A stretch of 64,000 nucleotides of DNA from Caenorhabditis remanei. Its lineage: Eukaryota; Nematoda; Chromadorea; Rhabditida; Rhabditidae. The DNA lies in the NCBI RefSeq assembly GCF_010183535.1, contig NC_071330.1, forward strand, positions 7,731,717-7,795,716. Reading direction: 5' to 3'. The position numbers were made by a program, and so were the translations under genes. Of this stretch, positions 11,471-23,607 are shown piece by piece. The notes under the pieces were generated by a model that was given only the letters and a program-made list of their open reading frames with translations, had not been told where the DNA came from and did no database searches. Numbering within the stretch: the stretch's first letter is position 1; each line of letters starts with the position of its first letter.

Positions 11471-11894
11471 TTTATGTATGATTTTTTGTCTTATGATCTC
11501 TTTTTCCCTACTTTTCTTTTTGTAATTACTTTTTTTCAAACTAAAAAACTACGTTTTTCTCCCGGTTATTTTACCCCCTATTCCAATTCTCACACATTTT
11601 CCTTCATTTTATTACTAGTCCATCTCGTGAGGGATGTATCTAGTCTCCCCCTTTTTAATGTATTCCTTTCGTTATTTTACTTCTGTCAATAAATATATAT
11701 ATAATAAATCTGTTTTTAATGTACAAAAAATTTTATTTTGATGTGATCTCTGGAATGCTACTCGAGGAAAAAGAAATAATTCAGTCTGCAAGTTAAATTA
11801 ACAAATCAAAAAGCTAAAATCTGAAAATATGGAAATTTTAGTGTCCTCAGTTTTCAAACTTTTCTCTAATTCTCTCCAATTTCAATGTGTGTGT
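11471..11894. other. 3' flanks of hsp-70 and the convergent orphan gene
   Basis: Pyrimidine-rich hsp-70 3' UTR with AATAAA at 11688-11693, then AT-rich spacer leading into the end of the minus-strand gene. I see nothing else. Confidence 0.6.
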
Positions 11895-12708
11895 TTATTT
11901 TAGCATCAATGTCATGAAAAAAATTAGAGAAATGAAGATATTGAGGGAAGAAGATGATGAATCAATCACAGCTTCTGTTATTGGCGGGTCCATTGATTTC
12001 AGAGTTGTAACAGGAATATAACAGAGTCCACCGTAAGCAAGTTTTCCAGCACTACATCCTGTTCCCGGAGTTCCAGATTTCGCTTTCTCTGTTCTGAAAA
12101 TTGTTAAAAGTTCCTCAAATATTCTCTAAAAACGAAAACTCACGCAAAATCAGTAACTAGAATCCACGGATCTTGATCTGGGTTACCACATGGTTTTTTA
12201 ATGCAAGCGAATTTGTGTTTTCCTGGATCGTTTATGAATTTATCGGCAGGAGCCGCATGCTCAACGTCTCTGATAGCTTCGAATTTCGTTTTTTTCATTA
12301 TTTCCGCTTCACACGGAGCCTTTTCTATTTCTTTTTCAGCCAGAGATTCAAGTTCTTCATCGTAATCCTGGAAATTCAACATGTGTATTTAGGAGGAAAC
12401 AACATTATTCATTCTATTCAGTTCGCAAATGCTTCCTTAAGCTAACGAGATTTTTGAATACGTTCTTTTTGTGAAAATTATAAAAACCTCACCAGTCTAT
12501 TCATATTAGAAATATTATTTTTTGTTGCCTCTTCCGTTCTTCGCGTGTTTACTTTCTGTAGACATATTGCTTTTTGATCAGCAGAAAGTAAATCTGCATT
12601 CACTGAAATCAAAACTTTTTCTAGTTGAGCCATGGGATTCAAAGCGTACAGTAGATCAGAAGAAGGGATGAAAAGATGATGAGCGAATTGAGAATCATCA
12701 TGATTCAC
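11895..12708 (-). CDS. Orphan protein with possible GPI-anchor tail, 5' end unresolved
   Basis: Three exons can be joined in phase: 12493-12708, 12144-12367 and 11895-12093. The C-terminal part has SGTPGTGCSAGKLAYGGLCY, then a serine run (SSSSS) followed by the hydrophobic end LNIFISLIFFMTLMLK. That layout, small residues followed by a terminal hydrophobic stretch, is what GPI-anchored proteins show, although a GPI protein also needs an N-terminal signal. The listed 5' limit is a GTG, which is not a plausible eukaryotic start. Either a signal-peptide exon lies upstream (12720-13400 gave no convincing candidate) or translation begins at the internal ATG of MAQLEKVLIS. I recognise no domain. 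Confidence 0.5.
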
Positions 12709-13517
12709 GAGACTTCGAAATGACGTTGATTTTTAACTTTAGACGGTTTTGCTTGTTGAAAAACACGTTTGAAATTTCGACGGTTCAAAACTATTTCGTG
12801 AACTTTTCTTTTCCGAGTTTCCCTCGAAATGTTTAATTTTTAATAATGACTTAAATGCAATATTGAGAACTGTGTTACTAAACTATTGGTTAAAAGATGA
12901 GTTCAAGCTCACTGTCTATCCGATTTCTTGGCTCTTCTCATCCTAAAAAATTACAATTCGAAGCATCTAAGATTTCGAAAACCCTCCTCGTTTCAAAACT
13001 TTCCAAAATGTTTTCGAGAACTTCTTATTCTGAATTTCAATTCCTTTTTTCTCAGTTTCTCTTCTTATTTCTCAATATATTCTCATTCTTTTCGCGGATA
13101 CATCTGTGTGTGAGACTCTGAGTGTTTTCTTTTATCGTCATGCATTTCAAATTACGGTAACCAGTTAGATAGAACAAAAGACAATGATAGAAATCGATAG
13201 ACACAGACAAATGACTCCCCCGCTTCAGAGGATGAGCTCTCAAGAGAAAAGCCGAAGCTTCACGAGTCAGAATAAAAAGAAGAAACTGGACAAGTGAGTG
13301 CCGAAGAACTTTTCTCAATAATTGTACCGAATTCGATTAATTTTTAAAACTCTCACTTACTCTTACTCTACTTTTTCTTCTACTGTTTTCTTATAATTTT
13401 CTTGAAGTTCTGAAAACGTCATTGATTGTTCCTTGATTTAATGATTCAATGATTAAGTTTCAAAATTTCAGATTTGTTCCGATGTTTTCTTCTTACACAT
13501 GAATAATTTCGATTGTT
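12709..13517. other. Divergent intergenic region
   Basis: It lies between the orphan gene and the aldo-keto reductase gene and should hold both promoters. A signal-peptide-like frame on the minus strand near 13150-13318 begins only at TTG and does not join the downstream exons cleanly. No repeat seen. Confidence 0.4.
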
Positions 13518-15729
13518 ATGCAATCACATACATTCACTCGGAGCCGTGGAGTTCCGATTTATATGAATGGATCTGTATCACATCAAAGACTATACGATCG
13601 TCTTTCTGAGGTGAAAACATACAATTCAAGTAGTAATTATTTCAAACTGAGAAGTATCCTGACCGTCGGCTTTTTTCCACTTTCACCTAATTAACTCACT
13701 TAGAACATTTCCTCTATGATGGTGTTAACTTTCAAGATGAGAATTCAGCCTGCTGTTCGGAAACCTGATATTCTTGATTCTTCGTTTTACATTTTCATCG
13801 TCTGAAATCATGAAATCACAAACTAGAGATATTAGACGCAGACATTATAACATGTTCTTTCTTCCAGCCATCAACATCACGTCAACTGCCCAGAAGTATA
13901 TCACTAGCACCAACTGGACAACGGGGATCCAACAGAAGAGAAAGAGAACATGTTGATGTTAGTGATAATCTTCAGAGTAATATTCGCATATTTAATGTTC
14001 AGAACTCTCTTCCGTCTACCTTCATTCCACGGTTTCACGACGAATCAGCTGTTCGGAGAATGACTTATCGACAGATACCTGGAACTGATATTCGAATATC
14101 CAAAATTGGATTCGGTATGTATTATAAATCTTGCAAAAAAATACTAAAACATAATTTCAGGGGCAGCGGCTATCGGTGGAATGTTTGGAAACGTAGAAGA
14201 TTCAATTACAAAAATAGTTGAGACTGCTATCAAACAAGGTAGATAGATACAGTTGTCCAATAAAAATGCTACCTTCTTCTTACTAAAAGCTTTCCAAAAA
14301 AGAGAATAGCATTGAGAAAAGCGAAGAAAACCAGTAGCAGCTCAATCTTTATGCCAGGCTTTTTATTTTTTACGAAGTAGCACATTCTCAAATTATAATT
14401 AATCCAACCAAATTCAGATTTCAACTTAATTTATTCCCATGACGAATTAATTTTTTCGAGTTATTTCATATCTTAATTCTCATGAAATTTCAGGAATAAA
14501 CTACATTGACACTGGATACTGGTATAGTCAGAGTCGAAGTGAATCAATTCTTGGAAAAGTAAGGGGGAACATCACAAATATTAAAATTGTTTGGTTTGTT
14601 TCAGGCACTATCCAAAATACCGAGAAAGTCATATTATATAAGCACAAAAGTTGGAAGATTTGAGCTGGATTATGCGAGAACTTTCGATTTTCGAGCTGAT
14701 AAAATTCTCGAATCATTGACGAATTCATTGAAACGACTACAACTGACATACATTGATATCTGCTATGTTCAAGTAATTGAAATCTGGAACAGACTCACCC
14801 TAAATAAAATAAATTTGTAGATTCATGATGCAGACTTTGCTCCAAATGAATCAATTGTGCTCTATGAGACTCTACAAGCACTTGAAATGGCAAAATCGTC
14901 TGGAAAAATTAGGCATATTGGATTAACTGGGTACCCATTAGGAAAACTTGTGTAGGTTCCAAACTTTAAAAGTTTAACAGTGTTTCTTTATAATACATTC
15001 ATGTCTATTTTCAGGCATATTATTGATTGCTCCTCTACAAAAATTGATTTCGTCATGACATACTGTAAAGGAACTCTAAATAACAATGCCCTTGGACAAT
15101 TCACTGCATGGTTTCAGACACACAATATTGCAATCATTAATTCAGGAGCCCTTTGTTGGGGACTTCTTACTGAAAAGGGACCTCCTCCGTGGCATCCAGC
15201 TAGCGATGAAATTAGGGAAGCCTGTTTAGCAGCCACCACATATTGTTCTGTTGGTTCTTTTTTTTTTCAACATCTGATATTAGTTTATTTGCAGTCGAAA
15301 AACATCAGCATATCGAAATTGGCTCTGGATTATGCTCTCAATTTTCCGAATATCATTTGTTGTCTTGTTGGGATGGATAGTGTTCAACAAGTCATGGATA
15401 ATTTGGAGTTGGCTAACTATACAAAAATAACAGATGTTGAACAACGAGTTCGAGATCGTATAATGAGAAGGCAATATACAAATAAATGTTGCGGTCAACA
15501 TCAAAAACAATAGACTTGCAGGTATCTGGATCGACTAGAGAATGCAGGATGGGAAGGTGTGGATGTTGCACAATACTGGAAGAAATTAAAGAAACTTGGA
15601 TTAACAGCATTGGCCACGCATCGACACTCCTCTGTAGAAAGTCTTGCGAGTACTTTGAATGGCTTCTCTCTATATTCTTCGAATTCGAGTTCCGAGTTAA
15701 GAACACCCAGAAGACGGCGCCCATTTTAA
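13518..15729 (+). CDS. Aldo-keto reductase, L-galactose dehydrogenase-like
   Basis: Nine exons: 13518-13610, 13868-14114, 14161-14238, 14494-14558, 14605-14772, 14821-14951, 15015-15249, 15295-15470 and 15522-15729, giving 466 residues. After about 115 polar residues of unknown role comes an AKR barrel with the catalytic set in place: Asp145 and Tyr150 (NYIDTGYWYSQS), Lys176 (YYISTKVGRFEL) and His219 (DICYVQIHDADF). The order and spacing match the plant-type L-galactose dehydrogenase branch of NAD(P)H-dependent oxidoreductases; the real substrate is unknown. The last intron (15471-15521) starts with GC instead of GT. Splicing it adds YLDRLENAGWEGVDVAQYWK and a serine-rich tail; retention gives an early stop after QYTNKCCGQHQKQ. 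It probably corresponds to C. elegans F37C12.12. Confidence 0.85.
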
Positions 15730-16415
15730 TTTCTTATTCAGTGTTAATTGTAATTACTTTTTTCGGTTTTTTTCACTTATACGTTCCTTCATGCGGTTGT
15801 TCAAGAGTATAATTCTCAAGCCTTCTTTTTTATCAATTCAAAGTCTCAAAAAAGACTGGTTTTTGAAATTTGTCATTCTGATGGATAGCTGTTTCAAATT
15901 TATTTTTCTGTATTTGTCGTTGTCGAAAAATCTATTAAAAAATTATACATGATCTTGTTAAGAAGGTAACATTCTCGAAAGCCGAGTTTATCAGTTCTCT
16001 TCGATTACTTTAAACGCTTCCAGAACTTCACAATATTCTAAATACTGCATTGCATTTGCTTCGTTGCTGCACGTTGTGTCGATTTACGAGGAAAATACCG
16101 CTCCGTATCATTTTCGTGTGACGACGCTGCGATTGGTCTCGCCACGATCTCCTCTCGCTCTTTTTTTTCTACTCATTCATACTTTTGGGATTTTTCTCTT
16201 TTTTCCCCTATTTTTTCGATTTTTCGCTGAAATTTCGGAAAAAAACTGATAAAAATAATGAAAAATCCGAATTGACCTATATTTTGAAAAGTTGATCGTA
16301 TTTTTCGCTTTCTTCTTTGCTAATTTTTAAATTATAGAAAATGATTTTTTTTGTGCTCTACTCGGTCCAGCATTTGGTAAAGCCTTGTTTTAAGTATGTG
16401 ATGTTTCAGGTAATC
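15730..16415. other. Promoter region of rps-21
   Basis: It holds the aldo-keto reductase 3' UTR, then a GC-richer block at about 16060-16150 (CGATTTACGAGG, CGCTGCGA, TGGTCTCGCC) typical of a strong ubiquitous promoter, and a pyrimidine-rich outron ending TTTCAG at 16409. Confidence 0.55.
16134..16143 (+). promoter_or_regulatory. Shared promoter motif TGGTCTCGCC upstream of rps-21
   Basis: It lies 282 bp before the rps-21 ATG, matching the motif at 5956 (pfd-5) and 26359 (rps-14). Confidence 0.45.
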
Positions 16416-16805
<390 letters not shown>

Positions 16806-16993
16806 GTCACTGTTCACTATAAAATTGTTATTGTTTTGAAAGTGTTTATTTGACATCAAGAAATTATTGGGTGGAAAATTAAAAACTTTAACGTGAAAAA
16901 TACAAGTATTCTCTTCCAACGATGATTTATAAACGGATAATTGAAAATGTTAAAATTATTAAACGATTTTAAGATTGAGGTGCTTTGAAACGG

Positions 16994-17252
16994 TTAACCT
17001 GGCCATGGGTACCCAATACATTGGCCGTTGCTACAGAATGTATCCGGTGGACAAGTACCACATTCATCACCAGAACGGGTTTCACGAGCTAACGTCGATT
17101 GATCGCTGCACTTCCCCTTTACACACACTTCTCCAGAAGCACACGAGCATTCCGATGATTCTGTAGTCTCACAACAGAGAAGTATAACCAGGAGCTGAAA
17201 AACCTGATTAATCGCAATATAAAATGTTCTCGCTTACTAAAAACGTTTTCAT
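16994..17252 (-). CDS. Small secreted cysteine-rich peptide
   Basis: Exon 1 (17238-17252) encodes MKTFL and exon 2 (16994-17194) the rest; the 43-bp intron has GTAAGC and TTTTTCAG ends. The 71-residue product has a signal peptide (MKTFLLLVILLCCETTESS) and a mature part with eight cysteines in two matching halves: CxC-x5-C-x4-C and C-x2-C-x5-C-x4-C, separated by a polar linker. It ends YPWPG. Such disulphide-rich secreted peptides serve as toxins, antimicrobials or extracellular matrix parts; nothing shows which applies. The gene is too short and too split for simple frame searches and lies antisense to a longer meaningless frame. Confidence 0.75.
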
Positions 17253-17635
17253 GCTGGTTGGATTCTTCACAGTGAACGGTGTTGATATGATTAACTTTTG
17301 GTTTTTATATGAATTGTTTCGCTTTTGATGGAGGACGAAATTCAAGAAAAACTATACGAACTGTACAGAAACGTCAATATATTGTACATCGTGATTCACG
17401 GTATAAAGTAACTGACTCATGAAAAATATCATAGAAAATAAAAATAATAAATCGAAAGCCAGTCAGAAAAGGTGACTTTATTTAATTTTCTTATCATCTG
17501 ATCGTGATGTTCTTCCAACTGATAACCTTTCGCCACCGAGAGTCAGTTGCCTTCTTTTCGAAACTAATTTCATTTCGGAAAGTTTTCAGCTTCCTTTTAG
17601 TTTCCTGTTCTTGAAATATCTATAACTCATAAATT
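17253..17635. promoter_or_regulatory. Divergent promoter between two secreted orphans
   Basis: The two small secreted genes start 383 bp apart and face away from each other. The gap holds CTGATAA and TTATCATCTGAT near 17505-17525, which resemble GATA-factor sites of intestinal genes. Co-expression is an inference. Confidence 0.35.
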
Positions 17636-18073
17636 ATGAAATCGGGGATTGTAACCAGTCTTCTAATGCTTCTTCTTCACAACACTCAAACTACATCATC
17701 AGCTTCAATTGGGGTGACTGCCATAGCAAGTTATGATGAGCAGATTATAAAGTTAATAGGTTTGTAATAAGCTAAATGATTTTTCAATTCTAATGAAAAT
17801 AATGCATTTTCAGTGTGGATTTGTCCCGATCCGACTCTTTATGATATGGTTGAAAAGTCTTTGATTCAATATCGAACTGTGGATGACATAAATAAATCAC
17901 TTCAAGATAAAGTGTCTGGCTATCGTAATGCTCTTTGGCTCGTGAATACGATAAACTACAGTAGGACGACCGCTGATACAGCTCCAGGACCAAATCGTTC
18001 TTCCCAAAATTTATGTTTTGTCCAAGTGCCCGATGAGAAAATCGTCGTTTTTGTAGCTGCTGTTGTATCTTGA
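17636..18073 (+). CDS. Secreted orphan protein, 127 residues
   Basis: Exons 17636-17759 and 17814-18073 join in phase across a 54-bp intron. The protein begins with a signal peptide (MKSGIVTSLLMLLLHNTQTT) and has a compact mature part with two cysteines (VWICPDPTLYDM and QNLCFVQVPDEK), which could form one disulphide bond. I recognise no family. AATAAA follows at about 18106. Its 3' end is convergent with the YJU2 gene, about 90 bp apart. Confidence 0.7.
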
Positions 18074-18163
18074 TAAATGTCTTGTAAAATCGTGATAAAT
18101 ACGAAATAAAAGTTTTATTTTTGAATAATTTTATAGAGTGGAAGTATTAAGGATACACAGTTA

Positions 18164-21100
18164 TTATTCAGAATCCGAATCAGATCCGTATCCAGCAAGA
18201 AGAGATAGACCAGAAGTGGCTACTGGCTGTTGTGAGGTTGACGCAACTGGAGCAGGAGCACACGAAATTGTGGGAGCCCCAGAAGGTGTAGCAACGAGTG
18301 AAGAAGAGGACTGGTCCGATGTCTGCAAAATATTAATCATAAGATAAGAAATCGTGTTATAGTTCTTATGAGAGTTACTATCCCCATTTTATGTTTTTAA
18401 AAATAAAAGCAAAAATAATTATTTCGACAAATATTGCAGAAACTACCACAATTAGAAGTAGCTTTTATTGGGACTCCAATTACCTTGGCTTTCTTGATCA
18501 ATTTTATCCCTGCAAATCGATCTTTCTGTTCGAATCTCTTCCTCGTATTCGCAGTTTCTTCCATTCCAAGCTTAGGAATCGTTGGTTTTAACACAATTGA
18601 AGATGACGTGCTTGGGCCGGGAACATCCTTATCTTCTTCTTCTTCTCCATCTTCGTCTTCCTCGTCATCTTTAATTCGACGTTCAATTCGACCATCTGAT
18701 GTGATTCCCATCAATTCTCTGAAAATGCAAGTAAATACAATTTTAGGCATATTTGCAAAAAGCTCACCTTGCCATTCGATCATCTTCTTCTTCCATCCAT
18801 TTTATTCGTTGTGCTTGAGCAATATGTGGATCTGTTGATGATAGAAACCCAATGGTGTCCACGCATTCTTTTGTTCTGCTTGACTCCTGAAGATCTTCCA
18901 GATTTCCCATTTCTTCCATTTCTTGTCGGCTCTGCATTGTCCGCTTTTCAAGCATTTTCATCGGGTCTTTTGCATCTTCCGCTTCTTGCTCATCTGCTTG
19001 TTTCTGCTGATCTTGATATAGCTGAAAACATGAATTTTTGTTTCCCTGTTTGATCATTATTTTCTGATGTCATGATAGGAAGTTTGTTTATGATATACTG
19101 AAGTTCGAAATCATTCAAACTTGAAAAAATTTGTTCCGGCCGTATAATAAAGCCAGCCGACCGAAGTTACATCTCTCGGCCTAATGATTCAGAGATTTTT
19201 TCGAGAAACAAAGCCTACGCTTCATGATATGACTACGGTCTCTTTCCCACTTTTTTGTTGTTATTTTGCGGTGCTACAGAATAATCTGTTAGCTTCATCC
19301 AGTGGTATTCTCATAAATTTATATGAATTTTTGAGAGCAGAAAAAGCGTATCCAAACTGCAACCACCTAATTTCCGGGTCATTTTTCTTTTCGCCATCGG
19401 ATAAAAATCTAGCAGCCCTATTCTTTCTTATGAAAAATTGAACAGACGGACGTATATTATAATTGAAAGAGTTATCGTCTTCAAGTAAGATAATCTAGCT
19501 TCTATGGATACACTTTTTCCATTTTTCTTTCGTGAGAAAATGTTTTGAAAATTTAATTTTAAGGTAGAGAACGATTTTTTGCAGTGATCTGAAACTTGAA
19601 TAATATATTCTTTTACAAGGAATTGAGTTATTGTTGAGTTACTATTAATAAGATTAATTCATATTGTTTTCTACTATTGCCAAAATGAGTTTATGTTTTT
19701 GTCTCCGTGGTAACTCTATCGTCTCACAGCTTTGTTAAATGAGCACACAAGCATTGATTTTTTTCAGTTTATGTTTTTCTTTTTGTCTTTAAAGAGAATC
19801 TATACAAAAGAGCTTACAGTAGTATTAATCTACTTCGTTATACATTGCCATATCTTTTTTTTCACATCCTCATATTACACACCCCCTTCTTTTTCCACTG
19901 ACTGAAGCCACTAATTAACTAGATCAGCTCTTATATCGTCATCAGTTTTTTTGTTCAAATCCTAATACTTCTCCTATCTATTTATCCTCATTCATTTATT
20001 CCATCAGAGTACATCTGTCATCTGTCATTATGACAACTGGATTTATTCCCATTCCGAACTTCTACTTTTATGCTCCAATTGGTGTTATTTGGTGCCTACC
20101 AGTTCCTGTTTCTGGTTTCTACACCTTGGTTCCTATTCCACCCATAGGATTGAATGTTAGTATCAAAAATTCGAATGAAGAAATATTCTTCGATTTCTAG
20201 AATACAATACTAATGGGAACAACCCAAAGCTTGGATCTACTGGTGTATTCAACAAACTTGAATGCCAACATGACATTGAATAATATGGTAGAAATCGAAA
20301 ATGAGCCGATGCATCAATTGGAACGAGAAAGACCAATGGACTTTGTAATTGAAGAAGAGGAGTTTCGAGAAAAGGTAAATAAGATATGCTATGATTTGAG
20401 TGAAGAATTTGATTTAAAGGCATCTAAAACTGGAATCATCGTCAAAAAAGAATTGGAAGAGATAGACTATTCTGGTGAGCTCTTCTTTTTGTACTTTAAT
20501 TATGACGTTTTGTTCAGATATGCCTCAGTTGACAAGGATGGACTGCTGAATAATTATCTATCAAAACAATCTACTTATGACTATAAATCACTTACAACCT
20601 ATTAATTGAAATATTATCTTGAGAACCAAAAAAGTTTACCAAAAAGTTGAGATTTTTGCTTCTTTGCTATCTCGCTAATAAACCCATAAATTTCAGTCAA
20701 TAAACTTACCTTTACTGCTTCGAAAAGCCTGGTTGCACCATGTTCATTCTGATAATCACAGTTTTCGAGATCTGTCTTGAAGGTGATTTCAGCTAAACAA
20801 TTAGGACATCTGAAGTAGAACCGAAAGATTTTGAGACCAAGATATGATTCGCCTTCTGCTGTTTCACGCTTCATGTTGAACTTCTTTCCTGAAGAAAAAA
20901 TATTAGTGTACGAAAATTTGATTTTATTTTTATTATAAAATATTTATATTTTACCTTTGTAAATATACTCATGGCAAGTATTGCATTGCATATTGAACGG
21001 AGTCATAACACGCTGAACGAATTGTCTGAAAAATTATTGATGATGATCTTATTAAATATATTTTTTCGCTTCGAACCTATTTCTTTGTCCTTTTGCCCTG

Positions 21101-21244
21101 GGTATTTTTGAAGGATCAAAGTCCGGTGGGTAGTATTTCTGAAATACAGAAAATATTTTAAAGACTTAATCAAAATTGTAATTCAGATTCTACAACATTT
21201 GACAAAATGCTTACCTGGAAGACTTTACGCTCTGTTCCTGTCAT
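18164..21244 (-). CDS. Splicing factor YJU2/CCDC94 homologue
   Basis: Seven exons: 21215-21244, 21077-21138, 20955-21025, 20710-20888, 18768-19021, 18484-18718 and 18164-18322, giving 329 residues. The N-terminus ([20 protein letters not shown], then [20 protein letters not shown] and [14 protein letters not shown]) is the Yju2/Cwc16 domain with two CxxC zinc-binding pairs. The rest is an acidic, charged coiled coil ([20 protein letters not shown]) ending [17 protein letters not shown]2 joins the spliceosome with the Prp19 complex and promotes the first catalytic step. Intron 4 is 1.7 kb and holds a separate plus-strand gene. A TTTCAG lies ten bases before the ATG, so trans-splicing as the last gene of the rpl-36 operon is plausible. 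Probably C. elegans F37C12.1. Confidence 0.9.
20030..20549 (+). CDS. Orphan gene nested in YJU2 intron 4, opposite strand
   Basis: Three exons, 20030-20155, 20201-20474 and 20518-20549, join in phase to give 143 residues. The first 42 residues are rich in proline and aromatics ([30 protein letters not shown]). The remainder is charged and helical ([20 protein letters not shown]). It could be a membrane-associated or secreted-type N-terminus, but no charged signal start is present. The introns are 45 and 43 bp with normal splice sites. I recognise no family. The coding exons use clean GT-AG junctions, which is my main reason to believe it. Confidence 0.65.
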
Positions 21245-21356
21245 TTTTGATCACCTGAAATGCGGAATATGATTTTATTCAGCTTCGAAAATGAAATAAT
21301 AAAAACCAGCAGTGATTGAAAATATATTTCAAATACATAGACACTGCATGTTTATA

Positions 21357-21368
21357 AGAGACGCAGAC
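21357..21368. promoter_or_regulatory. AGAGACGCAGAC motif
   Basis: Second exact copy of the 12-mer at 9252. Here it lies about 115 bp upstream of the YJU2 ATG, in the spacer after epg-4. Confidence 0.35.
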
Positions 21369-21765
21369 ATACTTCTCATTGGAGCGTACTTACTAAACAA
21401 CTTTTTACCACAATTTAAAAATGCAAACCTGCTTCTAATATTGACAAAAATTTCAGAGTTGTGTCATATATTAATTCAAAAATACATTTAAATTAATCAG
21501 TCAACCATTAAAAAATACAACGTAAAGGACTAGATAGTGTTCATTGGCAGAAACCACATGATGTTTTACAAAACTCAACCAACCAATACTGTTTATTGTC
21601 AAACGAGAGTAGAAAAATATTTTTATTGTTGATGAGATATGTGCAAAGTTACAGAGGCACTATTTGAATGCTTCAGACATGATAAATTAATACTCATATT
21701 GTTCAAATGGCACGCTTAGACAAAAATACAGAAAGTATTTACAGAAAACGATAAATACGTTGATT

Positions 21766-23115
21766 TTATTGTTTTTGGACAGGTCTCAGCTGTGAGTTCG
21801 GTGTAGGAGTGTACCACCACCTGGTCAATTCAGCGACTCGTTGGGTGAGGAAGTAGGATATGCGACAGAATGTGATTTGCGGTATTTTTCCATCATATTT
21901 TCTAGCCCAATTAACCTGGAACGTGCATTTTAATACTTTGCTTTTCATTCAAGTTTTCACAAACCTTATAACTACTAATGATGAAAAGTGGGAAAAGGAG
22001 TGCATAGATTACTCCATTGGCGAACATTGAACTGAACATGCTTGAGGCAATAGTGAGAGGTGTTCCAAAACCAAGGAAATATGGCCAACGAGTCTCATAA
22101 TAGTTTGCACGACGATTAAACGAGAAGTTGTAGCTCTCGTAGAAGTAGTCGAAGCTGAAAATTATTTGCAATAATGTACATCTTGATTGAGCAGGAATGT
22201 ATAGCTTACCAATACATTGAGTTGAGAAGAGACATGTGGACGAAAAAAATGAATGGCGTAATGAGGGGAATGGGGAGATACTGGGATAGCATTGCTTGAA
22301 CAAAAAATATGTTCTGGTGAACCAAAGAAGTCACAGTTTCTCCAAACATTCTTCTATAACAAGTGAGACTAGATTAGAATTGAGTGTAAATTTTGCTTAC
22401 CCCATTGACTCCTGGTTAGGAGGTGGTTGGTTAAGGGCTCTCATACAAGCACCCGATATATCCGAAAACCAGAGCATTTGGACAATTTTCATGAGAACAA
22501 AGATTGGAGCAATCATGAGATAACCAATCGTCTCACCCAATTCTGCTCTTCCAAAAAGACCGAAAACGAAGCTCAATATGAAAACCAGAAGTTGCCATAC
22601 AACTACGAAGCCAATGTTCATTGCGTAGATTTGTGTAAGTCTGAAAATCATTTTTATGGAATTTTGATTGAAAGGACAGTGATTCAGTTGAACAGCAGTC
22701 TCAATTATTACAGTAATGCTATACGTTACATGTACAAAAATTATCTGCTTTGAATATTGAGTGAACAACTCTAGTTACCGTAATCCAAACTTAAGAATTC
22801 TAGTTTAAAAACTAAGAGAAAATAATATTTTAGATCACTAACTTCTTGACGAGACTGTCCTTTTTCTTTGGTGGTTCAGGAGGTCTTCTGAAAATTCCTT
22901 GTTTTTCTCTTCTCATCTGAAGCACAGTTCTCTCTCTTCTCTCTGGTGGTTCCACTTGAATTTCTCTTGCATCTTCAGCCAAAATACGTCGTATAAACTG
23001 CAATGATTCTACAAGTTTTTGAAAATAGGTTCTATCAAAAATTCACCATTAATCCAAGAATTGAATCTTTGAATCCATGGAAATAATCTTCGGCCACTAT
23101 TCTTAGAATTCCCAT
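21766..23115 (-). CDS. epg-4: EI24/EPG-4 autophagy membrane protein
   Basis: Six exons: 23047-23115, 22843-22997, 22401-22640, 22210-22353, 21965-22154 and 21766-21915, giving 315 residues. After a basic, proline-containing N-terminal region (IQVEPPERRERTVLQMRREK) come several hydrophobic segments (FVVVWQLLVFILSFVFGLFG, IPLITPFIFFVHMSLLNSMY, ANGVIYALLFPLFIISSY) of the EI24 (etoposide-induced 2.4) family. EPG-4 is an ER membrane protein needed for autophagosomes to mature beyond the omegasome stage. TTAG lies four bases before the ATG. It begins 492 bp after the acyl carrier protein stop and ends 521 bp before YJU2, all on one strand. Corresponds to C. elegans F37C12.2 as I remember it. Confidence 0.9.
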
Positions 23116-23607
23116 CTTTCTAATTTAATGATGTGTGTATGTAGACTACTGGATATTGATTATGAATACAAGGTTACTGTTTTTATGAGAACACCTATAC
23201 AGTAATTTCACCGGTATGAATACTTGTATAGTCGAAACTGAAAAAAATTAATAACTGTTCTGAAGTGTTGGAATAGATACAAAATTATTAAATGGTTCAA
23301 ACGAAGAAAAGAAACACATGATTCTCTAGTGACCTGATCATCTGCACTACCCCTTTCCTATTGAGCGTTCTTCGCGTAGAGACCCAGAGTAATGCTGAGC
23401 GGTGGGGCGCATTTTGTAAGTGACCACACTATCTGGGCGCACGTACTAGGACTGTACGAATTGCTAATAGCAAGTAATAAAAGTTGAGGTAATCAACTAG
23501 TTTATCTCCTATAAAAAGGTTGTAGACGACAAATAGAAAAGGAGAAGAAGAATAAAATGATTAGTTTTACACAGAAGATACAAAAATTGAATTGTCCTGC
23601 TATAATT

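Noticed and set aside
13052..13318. Signal-peptide-like minus-strand frame as first exon of the orphan at 11895-12708
   Set aside because: It begins with TTG, and its likely donor does not join the next exon with support from any ATG.
16975..17166. Plus-strand frame of 63 residues
   Set aside because: It is the antisense shadow of the cysteine-rich peptide gene on the minus strand, which has a signal peptide and matched splice sites.
19141..19190. GC-containing stretch with CCGGCCG and CTCGGCC as a tRNA or small RNA
   Set aside because: It does not form a cloverleaf and lacks recognisable A and B boxes.
19184..19441. Plus-strand frame of 85 residues in YJU2 intron 4
   Set aside because: No splice partners, no domain, no composition typical of a gene. 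The neighbouring nested gene at 20030 is far better supported.
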